Origin: JBKEDH01 sp047975295
GTDB lineage: Bacteria; Bacteroidota; Bacteroidia; Flavobacteriales; Flavobacteriaceae
Direction: 5' to 3'
DNA: 33,346 bases
Assembly: GCA_047975295.1 (NCBI GenBank)
Contig: JBKEDH010000041.1
Coordinates: 1-33,346 of the forward strand
Shown here: piece by piece, positions 23,813 to 32,460 of the stretch
Layout of the letters: each line of letters starts with the position of its first letter
Numbering within the stretch: the first letter of the stretch is position 1
Notes under the pieces: model-generated
What the model was told of the DNA's origin: nothing
What the model saw: only the letters and a program-made list of their open reading frames with translations
Database searches by the model: none
Position numbers and translations under genes: made by a program

Positions 23813-24997
23813 ATGAAAAAAATTATAAGAATTACAACGGTACCCGCATCGTTAAGAGGTCTTTTAAAAGGCCAACTAAAATTTATGGCCGATTACTTTG
23901 AAATAGTTGGAATTTCATCCAATTTAGATGGTTTGTTGGTCGAGATGGGGAAAAAAGAAGGGGTTAGAACCATAACGGTAGAAATGACAAGGAAAATAAC
24001 GCCCTTTCGAGATATTGTTAGTTTATACAAACTCTATAAGATTTTTAAAAAAGAAAAACCAGATATAGTCCATACACATACACCAAAGGCAGGTACTTTG
24101 GGAATGATTGCTGCCAAATTAGCAAAAATTCCCAATAGAATGCACACTATTGCCGAATTACCTTTGGTAGAGGCAACAGGCTTTAAACGACGTGTTTTAA
24201 ACGCAGTCGAAACCTTGACTTACTCGTGTGCTACCAAAATATATCCTAATTCTTATGGTTTAAAAACCATTATTCTCAATAATAAGTTTACTACCGAAAA
24301 CAAGCTTAAAGTTATTGGCAATGGCAGTTCCAACGGTATAAATACAAATCACTTTAATCCAGATTTATTCACCGATAAAGAACTATCCTCGTTAAAAGAA
24401 AAGTTAAAAATAAAAGAAGATGACTTTGTTTTTGTTTTTATAGGTCGTATAGTAAAAGACAAAGGTATTAACGAACTTATAGAGAGCTTTGTTACCTTTG
24501 AAAAGCAAAACAAAAAAGCAAAACTTTTACTTGTGGGGGTTTTTGAAGCACATTTAGACCCTCTTGAAGAAACAACCATTGACATTATTAAGGAGAACAA
24601 TAATATTATACACGCTGGTTGGCAAGACGATGTTAGACCGTTTTTTGCTATTTCTAACGCCTTAGTGTTTCCCAGTTATCGAGAAGGTTTTCCCAATGTT
24701 GTTTTGCAAGCAGGAGCTATGAAACTGCCCTGTATTGTTAGTGATATAAATGGTTGTAATGAAATTGTTACAGATAAAATAAACGGACTAATTGTTCCAG
24801 TTAAAGATTCTGAAAAATTGTTAAATGCCATGTTGGAAATAACAAAGCATAATGTTGACGAGTTGAACCAAATGGGAGAAAAATCTAGACAGCTAATAAT
24901 CTCCAAATACGATCAACAATTTGTATGGCAGGCTTTATTGGAAGAATATAACAATACACTTGAGAAATCCCGTAACAACCAACATACTAACGTTTAA
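23813..24997 (+). CDS. GT4-family glycosyltransferase
   Basis: From ATG 23813 the protein has 394 residues with a GT-B fold: N-terminal acceptor domain (DIVHTHTPKAGTLGMIAAK), donor domain with VFIGRIVKDKGINELIESF and the nucleotide-sugar motif PSYREGFPNVVLQAGAMKLP. The second Glu of the usual E-x7-E is Gln here, which is seen in this GT4 subgroup. It should transfer a sugar to a lipid-linked glycan at the cytoplasmic face. It stands first in a plus-strand locus with a PglC-type transferase, so both likely build the same surface glycan. An ATG at 23789 overlaps a TATGTTTG sequence and is not preferred. Confidence 0.92.
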   Translation: MKKIIRITTVPASLRGLLKGQLKFMADYFEIVGISSNLDGLLVEMGKKEGVRTITVEMTRKITPFRDIVSLYKLYKIFKKEKPDIVHTHTPKAGTLGMIAAKLAKIPNRMHTIAELPLVEATGFKRRVLNAVETLTYSCATKIYPNSYGLKTIILNNKFTTENKLKVIGNGSSNGINTNHFNPDLFTDKELSSLKEKLKIKEDDFVFVFIGRIVKDKGINELIESFVTFEKQNKKAKLLLVGVFEAHLDPLEETTIDIIKENNNIIHAGWQDDVRPFFAISNALVFPSYREGFPNVVLQAGAMKLPCIVSDINGCNEIVTDKINGLIVPVKDSEKLLNAMLEITKHNVDELNQMGEKSRQLIISKYDQQFVWQALLEEYNNTLEKSRNNQHTNV

Positions 24998-25074
24998 CAA
25001 AAAAAATAGCGTTTCATCTATTTAAAAATAAAAGATACCCTTTATACGTTACCTTTGCCAAAACTCAGTTTGTT

Positions 25075-25683
25075 ATGTATCACCATTTTTTTAAACGTGT
25101 TTTAGATTTTTTGGCCGCGCTTACTGGCTTTACCATTTTGTTTCCCCTGTTTTTAATAATAACAATTTGTCTTTTGTTTTGCAATAATGGAAAACCTTTC
25201 TTTTTCCAAAAGCGTCCCGGAAAAAATGAACAGATTTTTTCCATTATAAAATTCAAGTCCATGAACGATAAAAAGGACAACCAAGGCAACTTATTACCAT
25301 ACGACCAAAGAATAACAAAAGTTGGGGCTTTTATAAGGAAATATTCGTTAGATGAAATACCCCAGCTATTAAATGTAATAAAAGGAGACATGAGTATCGT
25401 GGGGCCAAGACCGTTATTGGTAGAGTATCTCTCTTTATATAATAATGTGCAAAAGCAACGGCATAGAGTAAGACCGGGCATAACCGGTTGGGCTCAAGTT
25501 AATGGAAGGAATACCATTTCTTGGGAGAAAAAATTCGATTTGGATGTTTGGTATGTAAACAACATATCTTTTGTTTTAGATGTAAAAATAATCTTGCTTA
25601 CCATAAAGCGTGTTATAAAAAAGGAAGGCGTAAACAGTTCCGATAATTTAAACATGCCCGTATTTACCGGTTCAAAAAATTAA
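25075..25683 (+). CDS. PglC-type phosphoglycosyl transferase (bacterial sugar transferase)
   Basis: The 202-residue monotopic transferase has one re-entrant hydrophobic helix (about 11-36), PFFFQKRPGKN, the FKSM motif, the catalytic Asp93-Glu94 pair in SLDEIPQLLNVIKGDMSIVG and PGITGWAQVNGRN. It transfers a sugar phosphate from a UDP-sugar to undecaprenyl phosphate, the first membrane step in glycan assembly. Its short form equals PglC, which uses UDP-diacetylbacillosamine; the adjacent PglD-like gene supports a 4-amino sugar substrate (inference). The next gene starts 3 bp after the stop. Confidence 0.94.
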   Translation: MYHHFFKRVLDFLAALTGFTILFPLFLIITICLLFCNNGKPFFFQKRPGKNEQIFSIIKFKSMNDKKDNQGNLLPYDQRITKVGAFIRKYSLDEIPQLLNVIKGDMSIVGPRPLLVEYLSLYNNVQKQRHRVRPGITGWAQVNGRNTISWEKKFDLDVWYVNNISFVLDVKIILLTIKRVIKKEGVNSSDNLNMPVFTGSKN

Positions 25684-25686
25684 AAA

Positions 25687-26220
25687 ATGAGTTTTAGAAA
25701 GCCGAACATAGTAATAATAGGTGCTTCCGGGCATGCTAAAGTTATAATCGATATTATAGAAAGGGAAAACACCTATAATATTATTGGCTTAATAGATACT
25801 TACAAAACCGTTGGCGACGAATTATTTAACTACAAAATACTGGGAAAGGAAGAAGATATTCCCAAATTAAAGGATATATACAACTTTAATAAAGGAATAA
25901 TTGCCATAGGCGATAATTGGACTAGAAAAAAGATGAAGGATCAAATAGAAAAAATCGATCTGGATTTTAATTTCATTTCAGCTGTCCATCCCAATGCTGT
26001 TATTGGCAAAGATGTGGAGATAGGCTGTGGATCGGTTATTATGGCCGGTGTTATAATAAACAGCGAAGCTAAGGTAGGCGAATTTTGTATTATAAACACC
26101 AAAGCCAGTTTGGGACATGAAAGTATTATGAAAAATTTTTCAAGTCTTGCTCCCAATTCAACTATAGGTGGAAACGTAAAAATAGGTACATGCTCGGCAA
26201 TATGTCTGGGCTGTATATAA
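25687..26220 (+). CDS. PglD-type sugar N-acetyltransferase, truncated by frameshift
   Basis: The 177-residue frame is the N-terminal and central part of a NeuD/PglD family enzyme that acetylates UDP-4-amino sugars with acetyl-CoA. It has the Rossmann start KPNIVIIGASGHAKVI (12-18 for GASGHAK), then a left-handed beta-helix of hexapeptide repeats. The probable catalytic His144 stands in SLGHES; the second family His is Ser here (FSSLAPN). The frame ends abruptly at GCI-stop, while the missing end (IIQGISIGDYAIAGAGSLVL) continues in the next frame. Inserting one A at TGTATATAATAC restores GCIIIQG with the correct family spacing. Confidence 0.87.
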   Translation: MSFRKPNIVIIGASGHAKVIIDIIERENTYNIIGLIDTYKTVGDELFNYKILGKEEDIPKLKDIYNFNKGIIAIGDNWTRKKMKDQIEKIDLDFNFISAVHPNAVIGKDVEIGCGSVIMAGVIINSEAKVGEFCIINTKASLGHESIMKNFSSLAPNSTIGGNVKIGTCSAICLGCI

Positions 26221-27440
26221 TACAGGGAATTAGTATTGGCGATTATGCCATTGCGGGTGCCGGCTCTTTGGTTTTAAAAAACATGGACGATAATACCTTG
26301 CATTACGGAGTTCCAGCAGAATTTGTTAAGCATGTTAAAAAAGGGAAAAAATACCTACTTAAAAACGATACTCCGGAAACAGTCATATCTACACCAAACA
26401 AACCTATATTAGATTTAGTAACAGAAAAAAGCCAATGGACAAAAACCCTTAAGGAAATCGGTATTTTCGATTTTTATCATACTTACGATTACCACCAAAC
26501 ATCTAAAAATTACGACGAAAAACCAATACTTATTGTTTATAGAAAAGACAATGTAATAATTGCCCTCCCCTTATTATTAAGAAATATCCATAACACGTTT
26601 TTTAAAGATGCAACATCGGTTTATGGTTATGCCGGTCCTATTTCGAAAGGTGTCGATAGTGATTTCGATAATATCTTTTTTATTGAAGAGCTAAAGCGCT
26701 TTCTGTCCAAAATAAAAGTTATTTCGGTATTTTCAAGATTAAATCCGTTTATCCCAAACCAGTGCGAAATATTGCGTAATTTAGGAAAAGTAAATAGGCA
26801 AGGCAGTGTTGTGAATATCGATTTGAATTTAGATTTGCAAACCCAAAGAGCCAACTACAGAAGTCGGTTAAAAACCCATATAAACAAAGCTAGACGGTTA
26901 TGTACCGTACGCAATGCCATTACAAATAGCGATTTACAGGAATTTATCGATATTTACCATGAAAACATGAACCGTGTAAATGCGAAAAAGATGTATTACT
27001 TTAAAAAATCGTATTTTGAAGATTTAATGGCCAACACAAAATTTAAAACAGAACTTTTATTGGCAATAGAAAACCAATCTGGAGCTATCGTTGCAGGAAG
27101 TATATTTGTTGTTTCCAATGGCATTGTTCAATACCATCTTTCTGGTACCAAAAGTAATTTTTTGCATTTAACCCCCACAAAACTCTTAATTGACGAAATG
27201 CGTATTATCGCCACAAACAACAACTATAACTATTTTAATCTGGGTGGTGGTCTTGGTGGTAGGGACGACGATTCGCTATTCGATTTTAAATCTTCTTTTT
27301 CAAAGGACTTTAAAGATTTTAATCTGTGGAAATTTATTTCCATTCCCGAAATATACAACGAACTTATTTCGGTTAAATGCCCTAATTTAGAAACCGATTT
27401 CTTCCCAAAATATCGAGCCTTAGATAATCTAAATGAATAA
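26190..27440 (+). CDS. PglD C-terminal end fused to a FemAB/GNAT-like domain
   Basis: The first 50 residues (from IIQGISIGDYAIAGAGSLVL to FVKHVKKGKKYL) are the missing C-terminal coils of the preceding PglD enzyme, not a gene start; ATG 26190 lies 31 bp inside the previous frame. After a linker, residues about 80-415 form a GNAT fold of the FemAB/BioF2-like type: KPILIVYRKDNVIIALPLLL, SVYGYAGPISKG, NYRSRLKTHINKARR, then VAGSIFVVSNGIVQYHLSGT and YFNLGGGLGGRDD. Such domains transfer aminoacyl or acyl groups to amino groups of cell-wall or glycan precursors. Rejoined, both frames give one protein of about 584 residues: acetyltransferase plus acyl/aminoacyl transferase. Confidence 0.82.
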   Translation: MLGNMSGLYIIQGISIGDYAIAGAGSLVLKNMDDNTLHYGVPAEFVKHVKKGKKYLLKNDTPETVISTPNKPILDLVTEKSQWTKTLKEIGIFDFYHTYDYHQTSKNYDEKPILIVYRKDNVIIALPLLLRNIHNTFFKDATSVYGYAGPISKGVDSDFDNIFFIEELKRFLSKIKVISVFSRLNPFIPNQCEILRNLGKVNRQGSVVNIDLNLDLQTQRANYRSRLKTHINKARRLCTVRNAITNSDLQEFIDIYHENMNRVNAKKMYYFKKSYFEDLMANTKFKTELLLAIENQSGAIVAGSIFVVSNGIVQYHLSGTKSNFLHLTPTKLLIDEMRIIATNNNYNYFNLGGGLGGRDDDSLFDFKSSFSKDFKDFNLWKFISIPEIYNELISVKCPNLETDFFPKYRALDNLNE

Positions 27441-28677
27441 TAAATTGGAACAGAATCCTTTTTTATCGAATACATTTAAAACGGTTTGGGCCAAACATTT
27501 TTGTAAACAATTGCCTGTTAATTTTGATTTTATAAAGGATTTGGATTTTTATAAAGTTAAAGGTTGGCCACTTTATATTAATATTGGTAAAAATTTAACC
27601 AAAGGGGTGTCATATATACTCAACCAAGATACTGCCACCAATAATAAAAACACATATTTGATTTACGATATACCCGAGTACTTTAATGTAAACCCTAAAA
27701 ATGAGAGGCTACTTAAAATAAACAAAGTCAAGCAATACCAAGGGTTCTTAATTAATTTAAAACAGTACGATAATTTTACGGATTACAGCAACAAAATGTT
27801 CAGTAAGAGCCGAAATAAAAAATTACAGTACTACAATAATAGGTTAGAAATGTGCTTCAATATCTCCCAAAAAATGTTAATGGGATACGTTGATCAGCAA
27901 GAATACGATTATATTTTTAACTGTTTCCATAAATTGCTTATTAGACGTTTTAATGATAAAGAAACAATAAATAATAACCTAGAATCCAAAGAATGGGTAT
28001 TTTATCAAGAGGTGGTCTGTCAATTAATTTTAGAAAACAAAGCCGGTTTGCACATTATTTACAATAACAATACACCCATTAGCATAACGTTATTGTACTT
28101 TTCTGATACCATTGTTTTCGATGCAATCCCTACGTTCGATATCGATTATGCCAAATTTAATCTTGGAAAAATATCCATAAAAAAAGTATTGGAATGGTGT
28201 TTTGAAAATAACTATGAAACATTCGATTTTTCCAAAGGTTATTTTACCTATAAGGAAGAATGGAGCGATTTAAAATATTATTTTGAATATCATGTACTGT
28301 ACAACCCAAAATCTCTTATTTCGACAACAACAGCAAATGCCATAACACGTTATTTTAAATTAAAACAATTTTTAAGGGATAAAAAACTAAATGAAAAATT
28401 GCATAAAGTTAATTTCATCTTTAACAACAAAAGCAAAAAGATAAAACCTAACAAAATGCTAAATACGGTTAAAGTAGATGATTTTTGTATTACAAAAAAT
28501 AGTATGACAGAAATTAATCTTTTTGAAGACCAAAACACGTTTTTAAGAAAATATATATTCGATTTTTTATTTCTTGAAAAAGAGCATGTGGACAACATAA
28601 AAGTTTACAATTATAAAAGTGGAGATAGTTCTCGGTACTTGGTAAAAACCGACAAAAAAAGTATAGTATTAGGCTAA
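27433..28677 (+). CDS. GNAT/FemAB-like protein, array member 1
   Basis: The 414-residue protein overlaps the previous gene by 8 bp (ATGAATAA). It shows the array pattern: RLEMCFNIS, RRFNDK, HIIYNNNTPISITLL, FDIDYAKFNLGKISIKKVLEWC, TFDFSKGYFTYKEEW and a C-terminal module (FDFLFLEKEHVDNIKVYNYK). The core is a GNAT fold of the FemAB/BioF2 kind; the substrate is unknown. It is the most diverged copy (G to K in GN, K-G-Y for G-D). No signal peptide is present, so it acts in the cytoplasm or at the inner membrane face. A MITE starts right after its stop codon. Confidence 0.8.
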   Translation: MNNKLEQNPFLSNTFKTVWAKHFCKQLPVNFDFIKDLDFYKVKGWPLYINIGKNLTKGVSYILNQDTATNNKNTYLIYDIPEYFNVNPKNERLLKINKVKQYQGFLINLKQYDNFTDYSNKMFSKSRNKKLQYYNNRLEMCFNISQKMLMGYVDQQEYDYIFNCFHKLLIRRFNDKETINNNLESKEWVFYQEVVCQLILENKAGLHIIYNNNTPISITLLYFSDTIVFDAIPTFDIDYAKFNLGKISIKKVLEWCFENNYETFDFSKGYFTYKEEWSDLKYYFEYHVLYNPKSLISTTTANAITRYFKLKQFLRDKKLNEKLHKVNFIFNNKSKKIKPNKMLNTVKVDDFCITKNSMTEINLFEDQNTFLRKYIFDFLFLEKEHVDNIKVYNYKSGDSSRYLVKTDKKSIVLG

Positions 28678-28826
28678 GAGCCTGTTTAAATTTGTATGAT
28701 AGACTTTTTGTATAGTTTATTTTTGATGTATAATGAGGCAAAATAGAAGATAATAACTGGGCTACTTGATTAAATTTTAACAAAATTATGCACAGAAAAA
28801 TAATTGATATAAATTTAAACAGGCTC
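28678..28826. mobile_element. MITE copy B (149 bp), inverted relative to copy A
   Basis: The ends are GAGCCTGTTTAAATTT in inverted orientation. TAA flanks it on both sides; the left TAA (28675-28677) is the stop codon of array member 1. It is nearly identical to the copy at 22813-22960. It splits the GNAT array after member 1 without breaking a gene. Confidence 0.88.
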
Positions 28827-28930
28827 TAAAAATCCATCTTATCAAAAAATATAGCATTTAATCTAATAAAAAAGGGCAACTTTCAATAAATGATTACTTT
28901 AACTTTTACAAAAAATTTCATATTGAAGTG

Positions 28931-30106
28931 ATGATAATTTCCGGGATTTTTGAAACCAATTTTTTTACCGATTTATTTGAAAAAAGGAAAGTTCCGGCTA
29001 TTTGTAACATCAATGGCCAACAAACAGATACCGAACCTGTAAATAAATCGGAAATAAAACAATACGAAATCAATTTAGATAGAAGTATTACTTCATTGCA
29101 GTTGGTTCCCGAATATTTAAACATTACCATATCTCCGGATTTTCATCTTAAATCCGTATTCCAAAAAAAAAGCTACGCTGCAAATTTAAAATCATGCCAT
29201 TCGGCCGAAGACTATTTAAAAACATATTTTAAAGGCAATTTTCGCAATAATGTCAGAAAATCGGTTAGACGTGTAAATATCTGTTTAAATGTAGATTACA
29301 AGGTGTTTTATGGCAATATTTCTTCAACGGAATACACTAATCTTATGGCCGATTTCCATAACATATTAAAAAAACGTTTTGAATATCTTAATACCCGGAA
29401 TCTGGTTTTAGAAAATTGGCAGCACTATTTAGATTCAACCTACACACTAATCCAAAAAAAAGAAGCGTGTCTTTTTGTTATTTACAACAAAAAAGAGCCT
29501 ATAGCCTTTGCATTGAATTACCCATTTAACGATGTACTTTATTTTGGCGTACCAACATTCGATTTAAGCTATTCTAAATTTTCGTTGGGCAATGTTGTTC
29601 TGTACAAAATTTTGGAATGGTGTTTCGATAATAATTTTAATTTTTTCGATTTAGGCTATGGCGATTTTAGAAATAAAATAAACTGGAGCAACACCAATTA
29701 CAATTACAACCATCTTTTAATTTGTAAAAACAATAGTTTTAAAGCAAAATGGTATTATGGGTACTTAAAATACAAATATTTAGCTATCGATTATTTAATA
29801 TCCAAAAACTTTCATACATTTATTAGAACCTTAAAAAATAAAGTTAAAGGAGTAAAAGCAACAGCTTTGCCCATTTTTACATTCTCTGAAATAACCAATA
29901 ATCTGGCAACGGAAAGCAGCCATTTACAAGAAATAGAAATTAATGGCAATACGCCCCCACATATTAAAATGGCCGTTTATGATTTTGTCTACACAAAAAT
30001 AGAAAACATTAACGATATCACGATTTACAGATCAAGTACCGACCTTAACACATATATAGTTAAAGGAAAGAATAACCAATTGTGCCTAACTTTTTTAACC
30101 AAATAA
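28931..30106 (+). CDS. GNAT/FemAB-like protein, array member 2
   Basis: From ATG 28931 (a GTG at 28928 is in frame) the protein has 391 residues. Order of parts: N-terminal beta segment with LFEKRKVPAI; basic helix NFRNNVRKSVRRVNICLNVD; YKVFYGNISSTEY; KKRFEY; VIYNKKEPIAFALNYPF; FDLSYSKFSLGNVVLYKILE; FFDLGYGDFRNKINW; C-terminal module YDFVYTKIENINDITIY with NTYIVKG. The central half is the GNAT/FemAB-like core. Role unknown; probably transfer of an acyl or aminoacyl group to a glycan or lipid intermediate. Confidence 0.82.
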   Translation: MIISGIFETNFFTDLFEKRKVPAICNINGQQTDTEPVNKSEIKQYEINLDRSITSLQLVPEYLNITISPDFHLKSVFQKKSYAANLKSCHSAEDYLKTYFKGNFRNNVRKSVRRVNICLNVDYKVFYGNISSTEYTNLMADFHNILKKRFEYLNTRNLVLENWQHYLDSTYTLIQKKEACLFVIYNKKEPIAFALNYPFNDVLYFGVPTFDLSYSKFSLGNVVLYKILEWCFDNNFNFFDLGYGDFRNKINWSNTNYNYNHLLICKNNSFKAKWYYGYLKYKYLAIDYLISKNFHTFIRTLKNKVKGVKATALPIFTFSEITNNLATESSHLQEIEINGNTPPHIKMAVYDFVYTKIENINDITIYRSSTDLNTYIVKGKNNQLCLTFLTK

Positions 30107-30108
30107 AA

Positions 30109-31281
30109 ATGTTGTCCATAAAAAACGAATTGTTTGTCTGGGAGTTTAACCGAATAGGTAAAATACCGGAATTGCTTACCGAAGTTAATTTTAACGGGAA
30201 ACGGTTTAATAACTCCAATAAAGGGGAAACAACGAATAAAATATTCAAAATTACCCTTTTTCCCAACTACTTAAAAACTTCAATAGCGAACAACAATTCC
30301 TTTAGGCTTAAAAAGATAAAGCATCTTAATTTTTCCGGTGCGGGCATAACCTTTAAATATCCCGAAACTATTGATGGCTTTTTATCCAAATACATGAAAT
30401 CTCAAGATAGGAAAAATATAAAAAGATCCATTTCCCGGCTTGAAACTTCCTTTAATATAAACTATAAAATTTACTATGGCAGCATTACCAAAGAAGATTA
30501 TACCTTTTTATTGGAAAAATTAAGAACTTTTTTAGAAATAAGATTTAGCCAAAAACAAATGTTAAACTATTTTTTAAACGAATGGGATAAAAATATTAAT
30601 GGGCTATACAAATTAATCATTCAAAAAAAAGCATCTTTTTTCACTATTTACGATAGGGACAAGCTTATTAGTATATCATTAAACCGTCACTTCGAAAACT
30701 GTTTAATGTTTAGCGACTGTAATGGTTACGATATAGACTACAATAAATATGGCATTGGAAATCTGGATAATTACCGATTAACTAAGTGGTGTATTGAAAA
30801 TAAATATGATTTCTTAGATCTTGGTGTTGGAATTGTTGACTACAAAAAAAAATGGTGCGATACCTATTATAATTTCGATTATCTCATTTATTATCGAAAA
30901 AAATCGATAGCAGCTAAAGTTTTGTCAACTTTAGAAATAGGTAAAATAAACATGAAGAATACCATAAAAAAAATAAAAATCGATAAACTGATAAAAAACC
31001 TGAAAAAAAAACAGAAATACAGTTACGAAAATATATCCTATAATATTGAACAGGTACCCAATCTTGATACTTTTAATATTAAAAAGGAAGCTGTTTTGGA
31101 CATATATTCGCAAGAAACCAAAGACATACGAAAAGCTGTTTACGATTATTTATACACAAACAAATTACATATTAATACCGTAAATATTTACCAGATACTT
31201 AATGAAACCAATACTTATCTTTTAAAATTTCCAAAAGAGATTTTAAAAGTAACCGTTAACAAAGATCGTTATGCAGGTTAA
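30109..31281 (+). CDS. GNAT/FemAB-like protein, array member 3
   Basis: ATG 30109 lies 2 bp after the previous stop and gives 390 residues; an ATG at 30082 would overlap by 25 bp and is less likely. Shared blocks: NRIGKIPELL, LFPNYLKTSI, RLETSFNINYKIYYGSITKE, EIRFSQK, FTIYDRDKLISISLNRHF, YDIDYNKYGIGNLDNYRLTK, FLDLGVGIVDYKKKW and the end module YDYLYTNKLHINTVNIYQ with NTYLLKF. Lys- and Asn-rich composition matches very AT-rich DNA in the array. Confidence 0.82.
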   Translation: MLSIKNELFVWEFNRIGKIPELLTEVNFNGKRFNNSNKGETTNKIFKITLFPNYLKTSIANNNSFRLKKIKHLNFSGAGITFKYPETIDGFLSKYMKSQDRKNIKRSISRLETSFNINYKIYYGSITKEDYTFLLEKLRTFLEIRFSQKQMLNYFLNEWDKNINGLYKLIIQKKASFFTIYDRDKLISISLNRHFENCLMFSDCNGYDIDYNKYGIGNLDNYRLTKWCIENKYDFLDLGVGIVDYKKKWCDTYYNFDYLIYYRKKSIAAKVLSTLEIGKINMKNTIKKIKIDKLIKNLKKKQKYSYENISYNIEQVPNLDTFNIKKEAVLDIYSQETKDIRKAVYDYLYTNKLHINTVNIYQILNETNTYLLKFPKEILKVTVNKDRYAG

Positions 31282-32428
31282 AAAAATACATTTTCTAAAT
31301 ATGCTTTTAGAAAAAGGCAAAGTACCAGCTATATATAAAGAACTCCATTATACATTCAACCAAACTTTGTTTTATAGTTCTAACAGCAAAAACAACAATC
31401 CTAACCCCGGTACAACAAACTGTATTGCTTTCCCTTCCTTTTTAACTCCTAAATTCACTAATCCAAATGAGTACAGAATAAAAAAGATAAAACAAAAGTA
31501 TTTGGATGGTTTCGGTATTATTATTAACGATGATATTAAAGAAATAAACCAGTATTTAGCACAACATTTTAATAAAAATTCCAGATCTCCCATTTTAAAA
31601 AAAATGAGACGCTTGGAAAATTGTTTCAACATAAGCTATAAAATTTTTTATGGACACATAACAAAGGAAACATACGACAATATAATGCAAATTACACATG
31701 CAATGTTGGTACGTAGGTTTGAACAAAAAAGCGATAGTAATTTTATTTTAGATAACTGGCAAAAATATTACCATCAATTTTTCCCGTTAATCAACAAAAA
31801 AATGGCATCTCTTTTTGTTATTTATAGCAATCAAGAACCAATACAGATTTCTATTAACTACCATCACAAAAAAACATTTTTTGCCTATATTCCTGCATAT
31901 AATATCGATTTTTCCCAATTTGGCTTAGGTAATATTGCCGTTTATAAACAACTGGAATGGTGTATAAAAAATGGGTATAATTATTTAGATATGGGAAATG
32001 GAGATTACGATTATAAAGTTAGATGGTGCAATTATAATTATAGTACCGAAACACATATTTATTACAATAAAAAATTGGGTTTAGCTCAATTACAAGCCAA
32101 TATTTTATTTCGTAAAATACAGATAATAAATATATTGAAAGACATAAAGCATAGTAATATTTTAAGTAGTGTAAGTAGCAAAAAATATGAAAATAAACGA
32201 CCTTATACGATTAAAAATATTGATAGCAGCACATTAACCCTTAATAAATTAACCAAGCTCGATATATTTGATAACATAGCGCACACCTCCATAAAAAAGC
32301 CTATTTACGATTTTTTATACAAACAACAAGACCACATTAACAATATATCGGTTTACCAGATGGACAACGAAAAAAATACTTTTGTTATAAAAGGAAAAAC
32401 AGAAACCATTAAAGTTATTATACCGTAA
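31271..32428 (+). CDS. GNAT/FemAB-like protein, array member 4
   Basis: The 385-residue protein overlaps member 3 by 11 bp, so the genes are translated as one operon. Shared blocks: LLEKGKVPAIYKEL, RLENCFNISYKIFYGHITKE, VRRFEQK, FVIYSNQEPIQISINYHH, YNIDFSQFGLGNIAVYKQLE, YLDMGNGDYDYKVRW and the end module YDFLYKQQDHINNISVYQ with NTFVIKG. It lacks a signal peptide and membrane helices. Confidence 0.82.
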   Translation: MQVKKIHFLNMLLEKGKVPAIYKELHYTFNQTLFYSSNSKNNNPNPGTTNCIAFPSFLTPKFTNPNEYRIKKIKQKYLDGFGIIINDDIKEINQYLAQHFNKNSRSPILKKMRRLENCFNISYKIFYGHITKETYDNIMQITHAMLVRRFEQKSDSNFILDNWQKYYHQFFPLINKKMASLFVIYSNQEPIQISINYHHKKTFFAYIPAYNIDFSQFGLGNIAVYKQLEWCIKNGYNYLDMGNGDYDYKVRWCNYNYSTETHIYYNKKLGLAQLQANILFRKIQIINILKDIKHSNILSSVSSKKYENKRPYTIKNIDSSTLTLNKLTKLDIFDNIAHTSIKKPIYDFLYKQQDHINNISVYQMDNEKNTFVIKGKTETIKVIIP

Positions 32429-32460
32429 CAACTTTACAATGTAACACAAAATATTATATT

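Noticed and set aside
26205..26225. Programmed -1 frameshift joining PglD and the FemAB-like domain
   Set aside because: The site TGTATATAATAC has no X-XXY-YYZ slippery heptamer and no clear stimulatory hairpin; a one-base deletion or read error is simpler.
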